Shown one piece after another: positions 1 to 8,274 of a stretch of DNA of 64,000 nucleotides (position 1 is its first letter; each line of letters opens with the position of its first letter). The notes beneath the pieces were generated by a model. It had not been told where the DNA came from. It saw nothing but the letters and a program-made list of their open reading frames with translations, and made no database searches. This DNA comes from RGIG9608 sp045612365 (GTDB lineage Bacteria > Bacteroidota > Bacteroidia > Bacteroidales > Paludibacteraceae). Both the position numbers and the translations under genes were made by a program. The stretch spans positions 341,802 to 405,801 of the forward strand of contig JAZKYY010000017.1 in the NCBI GenBank assembly GCA_045612365.1. The letters run 5' to 3'.

Positions 1-173
1 ATATTATATCATTGCTAAAGTCAATATTTCAGTTGGCAGATTTGGTAAAGTTTGCAAAGTGGAATCCATTGCCCGATGAATGTTCTAAAAGTTTGTCGGA
101 AGCGTACTCGTTTGTGGAGAGGACGATGGAGATAGAGGATAATGAATCTTTAGAAGACAAAGAAACAAAATAA
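1..173 (+). CDS. C-terminal end of a conserved protein upstream of batA (partial)
   Basis: An open frame enters from the left edge and stops with TAA at 171-173, one base before the batA ATG. The visible 56 residues include the stretch VKFAKWNPLPDE and an acidic, lysine-rich tail. From memory, a similar segment ends the conserved protein that sits between the DUF58/MoxR genes and batA in Bacteroidales Bat operons. The tight spacing to batA argues for the same transcript. The start and the N-terminal domains lie outside the window, so no function can be assigned. Confidence 0.6.
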   Translation, partial: IISLLKSIFQLADLVKFAKWNPLPDECSKSLSEAYSFVERTMEIEDNESLEDKETK

Positions 174-174
174 A

Positions 175-1161
175 ATGAGTTTTAATAATCCGGAATATCT
201 GTATTTGCTATTGCTACTTTTGCCTGTTTTGGCTTGGTATATTTTTAAACAATATCAAGCTGATGCAAGTCTGCAGATTTCTAGTTTGCAAAAATTGGCA
301 ACTTTGTCAGAAAAATTATCGACAAAAATTCTTTTTCATATTCCATTTATATTGCGTTTTTTAGCTCTGATTCTACTTATTATTGTCATTGCTCGTCCAA
401 CGCTTTCAAATAGTGTTCGCAATGAAACAACGGAAGGGATTGATATAGTTTTGGCAATGGATATTTCGGGGACAATGTTGGCAGAGGATTTGAGACCCAA
501 TCGTTTAGAAGCTGCCAAAAGAGTGGCCATAGAGTTTATAGTAGAACGTCCAAATGATAATATTGGTTTGGTGGTTTTTGCTGGAGAAAGTTTTACTCAG
601 TGTCCTTTAACAACCGACCATGCCGTGCTTATCAATTTGTTCAATGGAATCAAATATGGAATTATTGAAGATGGAACGGCTATTGGTATGGGACTTGCTA
701 ATGCTGTAAGTAGAATAAAAGATAGTAATGCCAAATCAAAAGTTGTGATATTGCTTACAGATGGTTCGAATAATGCTGGGGAGATTGCTCCTATTACTGC
801 AGCAGAAATAGCAAAAACTTTTGGGGTAAGGGTGTATACTATTGGTGTTGGAACTAGAGGAATGGCTCGTTATCCAGTCCAAACCCCTGTAGGTATTCGA
901 TATCAAGATATGCCTGTTGATATTGATGAAGATATGTTGCGTCAGATATCCGGTATGACAGGTGGACGCTATTTCAGGGCTACCGATAATGACAATTTAA
1001 AAGCGATTTATGCTGAAATTGATCAAATGGAGAAGACTAAAATTGCAGTTAAAGAATACAAAAAGAAGACTGAAATATATTTACCTTTTGCTTTGGTTGC
1101 ATTTTTATTGATTGTCGCGGAAGTTATTTTGAGAAATACGGTATTGAAAAAATTGCCATAA
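175..1161 (+). CDS. batA: BatA, membrane-anchored von Willebrand factor A protein
   Basis: 328 residues. Two hydrophobic segments (about 8-23 and 56-74) precede a VWA domain whose MIDAS metal site begins at D96-x-S98-G99-T100. A third membrane segment lies near 302-319. This is the Bat layout: a VWA domain held at the inner membrane and exposed to the periplasm. In Bacteroides fragilis the bat genes were linked to aerotolerance; the molecular role is unsettled, and a chaperone-like complex with a MoxR ATPase is one proposal. It is first of five consecutive bat genes and begins one base after the stop of the preceding frame. Confidence 0.93.
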   Translation: MSFNNPEYLYLLLLLLPVLAWYIFKQYQADASLQISSLQKLATLSEKLSTKILFHIPFILRFLALILLIIVIARPTLSNSVRNETTEGIDIVLAMDISGTMLAEDLRPNRLEAAKRVAIEFIVERPNDNIGLVVFAGESFTQCPLTTDHAVLINLFNGIKYGIIEDGTAIGMGLANAVSRIKDSNAKSKVVILLTDGSNNAGEIAPITAAEIAKTFGVRVYTIGVGTRGMARYPVQTPVGIRYQDMPVDIDEDMLRQISGMTGGRYFRATDNDNLKAIYAEIDQMEKTKIAVKEYKKKTEIYLPFALVAFLLIVAEVILRNTVLKKLP

Positions 1162-1194
1162 GAACTTATTTAACAAAGAAAAAGATAGAAAGAG

Positions 1195-2244
1195 ATGTTT
1201 CGATTTGCAAATCCTGAATATTTGTACCTTTTACTATTGATTCCATTGTTGATAGGATTGTTTGTTTACTCAACCTATCGTCAGCGCAAGCGTTTGGAAA
1301 TGTTTGGCGATTTGGAGTTGTTGAAGGATTTGATGCCGAATGTTTCTTGGATCCGTCCGCAAATTAAGTTCTACATCACGTTATTGGCTCTTTTGTTGAT
1401 TATTTTTGTTCTTGCACGTCCTCAGTTTGGTTCAAAAATTTCCTCTGTCAAACGTCAAGGTATAGAGGCTATAATTGCACTTGATGTTTCAAATTCAATG
1501 ATGGCGCAGGATGTTCAACCAAATCGTTTGGAGTATGCAAAAATGATGCTTTCAAAACTTATTGATGGAATGACGGAAGATAAGGTGGGGTTGATTGTTT
1601 TTGCTGGCGATGCCTTTGTGCAAATTCCAATAACGTCTGATTATGTTTCCGCAAAAATGTTTCTTTCTTCTATAACTCCAAAGTTGGTCCCTCGTCAGGG
1701 GACAGCAATTGGCGGAGCTATAGACTTAGCAATACGATCTTTTGGAGAGGAAAATAAAGATAAATCTCGTACAATAATTGTATTTACTGATGGAGAGAAT
1801 CATGAAGACAATGCGGTAGGTGCTGCTACAGAGGCTTTGGAAAGAGGAATTACCGTGAATGTCGTAGGGATGGGGAGACCAGAAGGGGTTCCTCTTCTCA
1901 TTGAAAACACAATGTCTTTTAGAAAAGATAAAGAGGGTAATGTGGTAGTTTCAAAACTTAATGAAACAATGTGTCAGCAGATTGCTGAGGCGGGCAAAGG
2001 GATGTACGTAAGAGCAGATAATTCGAATAAGGCACTTAGAACTTTGCAAAAAGAATTGGCAAAAATGTCGAAATCGGAAATAGAGGCCAAGGTTTATTCT
2101 GAATACGATGAGAAGTTCTATGTTTTTGCTTGGATTGCATTGTTCTTGTTATTGTTGGAATTCTATATTTTGAATCGAAAAAATAAGGAATTGAACCGAT
2201 TGAATTTTTTTGATAAGGATATTTTTAAGAAAAAAAAGAAATGA
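1195..2244 (+). CDS. batB: BatB, membrane-anchored VWA protein
   Basis: 349 residues with the same plan as its neighbour: membrane segments near 9-25 and 57-74, a VWA domain with MIDAS residues D97-x-S99-x-S101, and a C-terminal membrane helix near 308-326 followed by a very basic tail. BatA and BatB are paralogues thought to act together. The stop codon overlaps the start of the next gene in an ATGA arrangement, so translational coupling is likely. Both open with an N-terminal F-x-NPEYLY motif, which supports the start choice. Confidence 0.93.
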   Translation: MFRFANPEYLYLLLLIPLLIGLFVYSTYRQRKRLEMFGDLELLKDLMPNVSWIRPQIKFYITLLALLLIIFVLARPQFGSKISSVKRQGIEAIIALDVSNSMMAQDVQPNRLEYAKMMLSKLIDGMTEDKVGLIVFAGDAFVQIPITSDYVSAKMFLSSITPKLVPRQGTAIGGAIDLAIRSFGEENKDKSRTIIVFTDGENHEDNAVGAATEALERGITVNVVGMGRPEGVPLLIENTMSFRKDKEGNVVVSKLNETMCQQIAEAGKGMYVRADNSNKALRTLQKELAKMSKSEIEAKVYSEYDEKFYVFAWIALFLLLLEFYILNRKNKELNRLNFFDKDIFKKKKK

Positions 2245-2948
2245 AAAAAATCTTTTTGATAATACTTTCAATTTTCCTCTTTTTGCCTTTTTGGGCGCAA
2301 GAAGAGAGTCGGAATGTGCGAAAAGGAAATAAATTCTACGACAAAGAAAAATATGTGGATGCAGAGATTGAGTATCGAAAAGGTTTGGAAAAGAATAGAA
2401 ATTCCTTTTCGGGAATGTTTAATTTAGGGAATTCGCTTTACCGACAAGGAAAGTATGCCGAATCTGCTCAGCAATTTCAACAGGCATTATCACAAGTAGA
2501 ACTGACCGACAAGAAAAAACGTTCGGCTGTTTATCATAATCTAGGAAATTCATTGCTAAAACTTTACGAAACAGGACCAGATTCTATTAAATCAAAAGCT
2601 TTGAATGGAAGCATTGAGTCATATAAACAATCGTTGAGGAATAATCCAAGCGACGATGAAACAAGAACTAATTTAGCTTATGCGCAAACATTGTTGCAGC
2701 AAATGCAACAACAACAGCAGAATCAGCATCAACAAGAACAACAAGACAAGCAACAGGAAAAACAACAAGAACAAAAACAAGAGCAAGAACCAAAATCTTC
2801 TCCTCAGCAACAGAATCCAGAGCAAATGTCGAAAGAGAATGCTGAACAAATTCTTGATGCAATGTTGCAAGATGAAAAAGATGTTCAAGAAAAGGTAAAG
2901 AAACAAGCGATTCAATCGAAACACTATAATGTATCAAAGGACTGGTAA
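2241..2948 (+). CDS. batC: BatC, periplasmic TPR protein with a glutamine-rich linker
   Basis: 235 residues. A signal peptide (1-19) is followed by TPR-like helices from about 26 to 150, containing two NLGNS helices. Residues about 150-195 are almost only Q, E, K and N, and a helical tail follows with the segment ILDAMLQDEKDVQEK. BatC proteins are tetratricopeptide scaffolds in the Bat operon. The start lies inside the end of batB (ATGA). The glutamine tract is encoded by CAA/CAG runs between about 2690 and 2825 and creates long spurious frames on both strands. Confidence 0.9.
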   Translation: MKKIFLIILSIFLFLPFWAQEESRNVRKGNKFYDKEKYVDAEIEYRKGLEKNRNSFSGMFNLGNSLYRQGKYAESAQQFQQALSQVELTDKKKRSAVYHNLGNSLLKLYETGPDSIKSKALNGSIESYKQSLRNNPSDDETRTNLAYAQTLLQQMQQQQQNQHQQEQQDKQQEKQQEQKQEQEPKSSPQQQNPEQMSKENAEQILDAMLQDEKDVQEKVKKQAIQSKHYNVSKDW

Positions 2949-2952
2949 TTTT

Positions 2953-4794
2953 ATGAATATACGGAAAATAGCGGTTTATTTATTACTCATTATTGGTATA
3001 GTGACGGTCAATGCCGATGATGTTGTTTTTTCAGCTTCAGCTCCAAATGCAATACCAAATGGGCAGGCATTTCAGTTGGTTTATTCAGTGAATTCTTCTG
3101 CTAAAGATTTGCGCATCCCAGAAATACAGGATTTTGATATTATAGCAGGTCCTTTTCAGTCGAAAAGTTCTTCTACACAGATTATTAATGGAAGTATAAC
3201 TTCGTCCACAACCGTTCGTTTTACTTATACATTGTTGCCAAAAGGTGAGGGAACTTTCTCTATTCCTCCTGCAACTATAGTTGTAGACAAACAGAAATAT
3301 TCGTCAAACTCTTTGACAATAAAAGTATTGCCTGCGGAAGAAGAGTCTCCGATTCAACAAAATAATGGACAACAAAGTCAAGGACAAGTTTCGCAAAGTC
3401 AGTCTATTACTAGCGAGAATCTTTTTTTAAGAACTATTGTATCTCGAAGTAAAGTTTATGAACAAGAGGTAGTTCTAGTAACGTATAAAATTTATACACG
3501 AGTGGATTTGGTGAATATCACTAATGTAAAATTTCCAGATTTCAAAGGATTCTTAATGCAAGAAATAGATTTGCCAAAGGATAAGCAATTTTCATTGGAA
3601 AACTATAACGGAAAGAATTATAATACTATTACTTTGAGGCAAGTTTTGCTCTACCCACAGAGATCGGGAAAGATTGATATAGAGAAAATGACCTGTGATG
3701 CTATTGTGCGATTAAGAAATACAAGTTCTCGTCCACGTAGTATTTTCGATGATTTCTTTGATTCTTATCAAGAGGTGCAAAAACCACTTGTTGCACCTAG
3801 TAAAACTATAGAAGTAGATGCTTTGCCAGCAAATAAACCTGAGTCATTTACTGGAGCAGTGGGAGTTTTGAAGATGACTTCTTCCATTTCTCAGAAAGAG
3901 ATGAATGTTAATGAGCCAGTTACTATTAAACTCAAGATTTCTGGAAATGGAAACTTGAAATTGATAAAAAATCCTGAGGTAAAATTCCCTTCTGATTTTG
4001 AAGTTTATGAGCCAAAAGTAGAAAATAGTTTTACAAATACAACTTCAGGCGTTTCAGGCTCTAAAACTATTGAGTATTTGGCAATTTCTCGTTTTGGAGG
4101 AACTTATACTATCCCAAGCATAAAGTTCTCTTATTTTGATGTTAACGAGAAAAAATATGTTACGCTGTCAACGGAAGAATATGTGTTAAATGTTCAAAAG
4201 TCTGAGGGAGAATCAAGTGGTGAGCAAAGTGTTGTTATCAATAATTTTTCCACTAAAGAGAATGTGAAGATGTTGGGTAGCGATATTCGTCATATTTATA
4301 TAAATAAGATCGATATTAAGTCAAGCAAACGGCTTTATTTTGGAACATTTATGTTTTGGCTTTCTTATATCGTGCCTTTGATTGTTGTTGTGTTTGTATT
4401 TTGGTTTTTCCGAAAACTAGCGATAGAAAATGCAAATGTTGCCTTAGTTCGTAATAAGAAAGCAAATAAAATTGCCCGTATACGTTTGCGTCAGGCAGAG
4501 AAATTTTTGAAGGAAAACAAAAAAGAAGAATTTTATAACGAAATCCTGAAAGCACTTTGGGGGTATTTGTGTGACAAACTTGCTATTCCTCAATCAGAGT
4601 TGAATAAAGATAATTTGGAGATTGAATTGCAAAAGCAAAATCTAAGTCCGGAAATTATAAATTCATTTATTGCACTTTTGAATGAGTGTGAATTTGCGCA
4701 GTACGCTTTTGGTGAGAGTCTTCAAGATAGAGATAAGTTGTTTGAAGAAACAACAAAAATAATTATGCTCTTAGAAGAAAATATCAAGAAATAA
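2953..4794 (+). CDS. batD: BatD, oxygen-tolerance family membrane protein
   Basis: 613 residues from the ATG at 2953. A longer frame begins at 2929, but the downstream ATG gives a clean signal peptide (MNIRKIAVYLLLIIG) and avoids most of the overlap with batC. A large extracytoplasmic beta-rich region is followed by one membrane helix near residues 460-487 and a helical cytoplasmic domain of about 125 residues. This is the usual BatD architecture. Position between batC and batE fixes the assignment. The biochemical role is unknown; it presumably forms the Bat complex with the two VWA proteins. Confidence 0.9.
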   Translation: MNIRKIAVYLLLIIGIVTVNADDVVFSASAPNAIPNGQAFQLVYSVNSSAKDLRIPEIQDFDIIAGPFQSKSSSTQIINGSITSSTTVRFTYTLLPKGEGTFSIPPATIVVDKQKYSSNSLTIKVLPAEEESPIQQNNGQQSQGQVSQSQSITSENLFLRTIVSRSKVYEQEVVLVTYKIYTRVDLVNITNVKFPDFKGFLMQEIDLPKDKQFSLENYNGKNYNTITLRQVLLYPQRSGKIDIEKMTCDAIVRLRNTSSRPRSIFDDFFDSYQEVQKPLVAPSKTIEVDALPANKPESFTGAVGVLKMTSSISQKEMNVNEPVTIKLKISGNGNLKLIKNPEVKFPSDFEVYEPKVENSFTNTTSGVSGSKTIEYLAISRFGGTYTIPSIKFSYFDVNEKKYVTLSTEEYVLNVQKSEGESSGEQSVVINNFSTKENVKMLGSDIRHIYINKIDIKSSKRLYFGTFMFWLSYIVPLIVVVFVFWFFRKLAIENANVALVRNKKANKIARIRLRQAEKFLKENKKEEFYNEILKALWGYLCDKLAIPQSELNKDNLEIELQKQNLSPEIINSFIALLNECEFAQYAFGESLQDRDKLFEETTKIIMLLEENIKK

Positions 4795-4810
4795 AAACGA
4801 GGTTACTAAA

Positions 4811-5557
4811 ATGAAAAAATTGCATCTAATTGTTTTATTCTTTGTTTTTGCAACTAATATTTTTGCTGTTGAAAATACTATTTCAATGGCGAATGAAGCT
4901 TATCAAAAAGGTAGTTACGACGAAGCAATAGCCCTTTATGAATCTGTGTTAGATAAAGGTGAAGCGCCGGAATTGTATTATAATTTAGGGAATGCTTATT
5001 TCAAAACAAATCAAATAGGAAAATCGATATTAAATTATGAACGTGCTTTGCGTTTGAACCCCTCTTTTGAAGATGCTAAGCACAATCTTTCACTTGCAAA
5101 TACAAAGGTTTTAGATAATATTGAACCTATTGAAGTTTTTTTTCTATCTCAATGGATTGAAAACCTAAAATCACTTTTGGGTTCAAATGAGTGGGCCGTT
5201 TCAAGCATTTTGTTTTTTGTAATCACGTTGGTTTTGCTATTATTTTACGTTTTTTCACCAAAGAAGATTGTTCGTCAAACTTCATTTTTTGTGGCGATTT
5301 TTTTCTTTTTGCTTTCTGTTGTATTCTTTAGTTTTTCTTCTTCTCGTAGAAATTATTTCGAGAAAAGAGAAGCAGCAATTGTGATGCAAGGGTCAGTTAC
5401 GGTGAAAAGTTCTCCTGACGAAAGTGGAACAGAATTATTCCTTCTTCACGAGGGAACGAAGGTTACGGTGCGTGAAGTTGTGGGAGAGTGGTCGGAAATA
5501 AAAATTGCTGATGGCAACATAGGATGGGTTAAGAATTTGGAAATAGAAAGAATTTAA
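4811..5557 (+). CDS. batE: BatE, TPR and SH3 domain membrane protein
   Basis: 248 residues. A signal peptide (about 1-19) precedes TPR repeats at about 26-100 with the LYYNLGNAYFKT helix. Two membrane helices follow (about 128-148 and 158-175), then a bacterial SH3 domain (187-248) with the motif VKSSPDESG and the ending IGWVKNLEIERI. This TPR-TM-TM-SH3 order is typical of BatE in Bacteroidetes. It closes the bat series, and the next gene starts two bases after its stop, suggesting co-transcription. Confidence 0.9.
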   Translation: MKKLHLIVLFFVFATNIFAVENTISMANEAYQKGSYDEAIALYESVLDKGEAPELYYNLGNAYFKTNQIGKSILNYERALRLNPSFEDAKHNLSLANTKVLDNIEPIEVFFLSQWIENLKSLLGSNEWAVSSILFFVITLVLLLFYVFSPKKIVRQTSFFVAIFFFLLSVVFFSFSSSRRNYFEKREAAIVMQGSVTVKSSPDESGTELFLLHEGTKVTVREVVGEWSEIKIADGNIGWVKNLEIERI

Positions 5558-5559
5558 AG

Positions 5560-6225
5560 ATGGATATTCAGGATTTAATAAAACTTGATCAGCAACTTTT
5601 GCTTTGGTTTAATAATCACCAGACAGATTTTCTAAATCATTTTTTTACTCTTTATACAGGGAAAGTTGAGTGGATTTTTGCAGCTGCTGTAATTGTTTTC
5701 ATTCTTATAAAAAATTACAAAAAAGAATCTATTTGGATATTGATACTTTTGGTATTGACAATTGTATTAACAGATCAAATTTCAAATGTTATAAAGTATA
5801 CAGTTGCTCGTCCTCGTCCAACTCATGAACCTTTACTCCAAGGTTTGGTAAGACCTGTTTTTGGTAATCTTGCTGGAAAATATGGTTTCCTTTCGGCTCA
5901 TGCGGCCAATTCGTTTGCTTTTGCTCTTTTTACAACGTTGCTTTTTAAGAATAGAATTTATGGTGTTGTAATTTTTATTTGGGCCGCAATCAATGCTTAT
6001 ACTCGGATGTATTTGGGAGTTCATTATCCGGGAGATATATTAGCAGGTTCGTTGCTTGGATTGTTAGTTGCTTTCTTTACGTTTAAGTTATTAGACAAGT
6101 TTGTTTTGAAAAAGTTATCTATAAAAAAAATATCCTATCCAGATTTGAATTACATTTTTATAGCTTTAGGACTAACGGTTTTAATTCTTGCCTTTATCTC
6201 AATTTTAAGAGCATACGTTATGTAA
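5560..6225 (+). CDS. PAP2-family membrane phosphatase
   Basis: 221 residues and strongly hydrophobic, with six likely membrane helices. The three acid-phosphatase signatures are present: K-x6-RP (KYTVARPRP), S-x-H (SAHAANS, in place of PSGH) and the R-x5-H-x3-D block in RMYLGVHYPGD. Such enzymes dephosphorylate undecaprenyl diphosphate, phosphatidylglycerol phosphate or lipid A. The sequence does not say which substrate applies here. The two-base gap to batE suggests it is transcribed with the Bat operon, although it is not a bat gene. Confidence 0.85.
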   Translation: MDIQDLIKLDQQLLLWFNNHQTDFLNHFFTLYTGKVEWIFAAAVIVFILIKNYKKESIWILILLVLTIVLTDQISNVIKYTVARPRPTHEPLLQGLVRPVFGNLAGKYGFLSAHAANSFAFALFTTLLFKNRIYGVVIFIWAAINAYTRMYLGVHYPGDILAGSLLGLLVAFFTFKLLDKFVLKKLSIKKISYPDLNYIFIALGLTVLILAFISILRAYVM

Positions 6226-6277
6226 ATTTGTACTATTTCCATTTGGTCTGAAATCGTTCAGTTCTTTATATTTTTAC

Positions 6278-6285
6278 TAATTTTG
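6278..6285 (+). promoter_or_regulatory. Putative -7 box (TAATTTTG) for serS
   Basis: Matches the Bacteroidetes TAnnTTTG consensus and lies 22 bases before the serS ATG. No well-spaced TTTG -33 element is seen. Confidence 0.5.
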
Positions 6286-6307
6286 CACAAATTTTTTTTA
6301 GAAAGTT

Positions 6308-7579
6308 ATGCTAATCACAAAGTTTATTGCAGAAAACAAAGAAGAGGTGATTCGTCGTTTGGCGAAGAAATATTTTGATGGTAAAGAAATTATTGAAAAA
6401 GTTATTGATTTGGATGCTCAAAGAAGAGCTACTCAAAAAGATTTAGATGCTTTGTTGGCAAAGGCAAATCAACTTTCTAAATCGATTGGTGCTTTGATGC
6501 AGGCTGGTAAAAAAGAAGAAGCTCAAGCAGCAAAGCAAGAAACTGCACAATATAAGGAGGAAACTAAGAATCTTTCACTAAAGATGGACGAAATAGAACT
6601 CTCTATTCGTGAGTTGCTTTTACAAATTCCAAATCTGCCTCAAGAATGCGTTCCTGAAGGAAAAACTGCAGAAGATAACGTAGTGGAAAAATCTCAAGGT
6701 GAGATGCCCGAGTTCTCATTTGAACCTCTTGCTCATTGGGATTTGGCAAAGAAATATGATTTGATAGATTTCGAATTAGGAGTTAAAATATCAGGAGCAG
6801 GATTCCCTGTTTATAAAGGAAAAGGAGCGCAACTTCAACGTGCATTGATTAACTTCTTCCTAGACGAGGCTAGAAAAAATGGTTATTTAGAGATAATGCC
6901 TCCAACGGTTGTGAATGCGGCTTCGGGATACGGCACAGGTCAGCTGCCCGACAAAGAAGGTCAAATGTACCATTGTCAATTGGATGATTTGTATTTGATT
7001 CCAACGGCAGAAGTTCCTGTTACAAATATCTATCGTGATGTTATCTTGAACGAAAAGGAATTACCTATTAAAAACTGTGCTTATACGCAATGTTTCCGTC
7101 GCGAGGCAGGTAGCTATGGCAAAGACGTTAGAGGACTCAACCGTTTGCACGAATTTTCAAAAATAGAGATTGTTAGAATTGATACTCCTGAACATTCAAG
7201 TACGTCGCATCAAGAGATGCTTGATCACGTTGAGGGCTTGTTGCAAAAATTGGAGTTGCCTTATCGTATTTTGCGTCTTTGTGGTGGCGATATGAGTTTT
7301 ACTGCTGCACTTTGTTTCGACTTTGAGGTTTACTCTGCTGCTCAAAAACGATTGTTGGAGGTGAGCTCGGTGTCTAACTTTGAGAGTTATCAAGCAAATC
7401 GTTTGAAGTGTAGATATAAAAGATTTGGCGGAAAAACAGAGCTTTGTCATACACTTAATGGTAGTGCTTTGGCTTTACCACGTATAGTGGCAGCTTTGCT
7501 CGAAAACAACCAAACCGAACAAGGTATTCGCATTCCAAAGGTTTTGGTACCTTATACAGGATTTGAATATATCGATTAA
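6308..7579 (+). CDS. serS: Seryl-tRNA synthetase
   Basis: 423 residues, the usual bacterial length. An N-terminal coiled-coil arm (about 30-110) is followed by the class II catalytic domain: motif 2 in QCFRREAGSYGKDVRGLNRL and motif 3 in GSALALPRIVAALLENNQ, which binds ATP. It charges tRNA-Ser with serine. The gene is intact, but its last roughly 35 codons have a diverged second copy at 10672-10778 on the far side of an accessory island. The present 3' end was therefore probably brought in, or duplicated, by recombination. Confidence 0.96.
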   Translation: MLITKFIAENKEEVIRRLAKKYFDGKEIIEKVIDLDAQRRATQKDLDALLAKANQLSKSIGALMQAGKKEEAQAAKQETAQYKEETKNLSLKMDEIELSIRELLLQIPNLPQECVPEGKTAEDNVVEKSQGEMPEFSFEPLAHWDLAKKYDLIDFELGVKISGAGFPVYKGKGAQLQRALINFFLDEARKNGYLEIMPPTVVNAASGYGTGQLPDKEGQMYHCQLDDLYLIPTAEVPVTNIYRDVILNEKELPIKNCAYTQCFRREAGSYGKDVRGLNRLHEFSKIEIVRIDTPEHSSTSHQEMLDHVEGLLQKLELPYRILRLCGGDMSFTAALCFDFEVYSAAQKRLLEVSSVSNFESYQANRLKCRYKRFGGKTELCHTLNGSALALPRIVAALLENNQTEQGIRIPKVLVPYTGFEYID

Positions 7580-7603
7580 GTTTTTTTCATAATTTTTTAT
7601 TTA

Positions 7604-7638
7604 GAGGGCTCCCATATTCTATGGCGAGTCCTTTTTTT
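7604..7638 (+). terminator. Intrinsic terminator after serS
   Basis: AGGGCTC (7605-7611) pairs with GAGTCCT (7625-7631) with one G-T pair, around an inner CCATA/TATGG stem. Seven T follow. Confidence 0.7.
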
Positions 7639-7664
7639 ATTTCGTATTCTCCCTTAAAAATCAT

Positions 7665-7672
7665 TATCTTTG
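7665..7672 (+). promoter_or_regulatory. -7 box (TATCTTTG) of RNA element E1
   Basis: Perfect TAnnTTTG. Transcription would begin about four bases downstream, at the base of the first hairpin. Elements E2 and E3 carry a box at the same relative place. Confidence 0.6.
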
Positions 7673-7675
7673 CAA

Positions 7676-7870
7676 CTGCTGCTGAAGGCAGTAGTTTTTT
7701 TATTTTGAGCAATTGCTCTTGTTCTCGCATTGAAAATCTAGCAAATTTTTTAGAAAACGAGAATGAGTTAGGTTGTTCACGTTTGACGTGAACTATTCTT
7801 TCTTATTAGTTTTCGCGGTTTTGCTAGAACCTTCAATGTTAGTAAGTTAGAAATAGTTTACGTCTTTTTT
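7676..7870 (+). ncRNA. Structured RNA element E1 (about 195 nt)
   Basis: No gene fits this stretch, yet it is full of inverted repeats. ACTGC/GCAGT forms a hairpin at the predicted 5' end (7675-7692). GAGCAATTGCTC is a perfect palindrome. The rod then runs inward: CATTGAA (7728-7734) with TTCAATG (7832-7838), TCTAGCAAA (7737-7745) with TTTGCTAGA (7820-7828), and GAAAAC (7753-7758) with GTTTTC (7809-7814). It is capped by GTTCACGT/ACGTGAAC (7775-7793). A T6 tract ends it and abuts the ATG of the HTH gene. The same plan recurs at 40575 and 63523. It could be a free small RNA or a 5' leader. I do not recognise a named family. Confidence 0.6.
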
Positions 7871-8101
7871 ATGACCGAAACACTACATATAGGAAACGAA
7901 ATCCGCAACGAACTCTTGCGTCAAAGGCGTAGTGTGGCGTGGCTTGCACGTGAGTTGGGCTACGACCGCTCCAACTTCTACCGTGTGCTGCGAACTCCTT
8001 CTATTGACACCGTTTTGTTGCTGCGTATTTCGCTATTGCTTCAGTGTGATTTCTTTCAAATTTACAGCAAATGCTACACGGCGAAAGCGTGTCAATTATG
8101 A
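7871..8101 (+). CDS. Small HTH (XRE-like) DNA-binding protein
   Basis: 76 residues. The segment 21-42 (SVAWLARELGYDRSNFYRVL) reads as a helix-turn-helix, followed by a helix containing IDTVLLLRISLLL. Small proteins of this kind, pairing an SVxWLAxxL helix with an SIDTxLLLRIS helix, are common in Bacteroidales and are annotated as HTH or XRE family. The target is unknown. The ATG follows directly on the T-run of E1, so the RNA element is its leader unless it terminates first. The last codons form an 11-bp hairpin. G+C is higher than in the housekeeping genes around it. Confidence 0.7.
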   Translation: MTETLHIGNEIRNELLRQRRSVAWLARELGYDRSNFYRVLRTPSIDTVLLLRISLLLQCDFFQIYSKCYTAKACQL

Positions 8102-8109
8102 CACGCTTT
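8084..8109 (+). terminator. Perfect 11-bp hairpin overlapping the HTH stop codon
   Basis: AAAGCGTGTCA (8084-8094) and TGACACGCTTT (8099-8109) pair fully around ATTA. The TGA stop is part of the right arm. Only three T end the stem and no T-run follows, so it may be a weak terminator, an RNA-stability element or a protein site. Confidence 0.45.
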
Positions 8110-8274
8110 GAGGTTAAATCCGACAACATTCAATTCTACTTAGATGTGCTTTATTGCCTTATTTTGTGGAATTTTAAGAATACACAAACAAGGACCAACA
8201 AGAACCTTTTTTGTCGGAGATTTTTATATTTTATTTGCAAAGCGATTTTAAAAACAAAACATTAAATAATAACC

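Noticed and set aside
2668..2937. Antisense and shifted frames over the batC glutamine tract
   Set aside because: Products of CAA/CAG low-complexity sequence opposite a clear gene.
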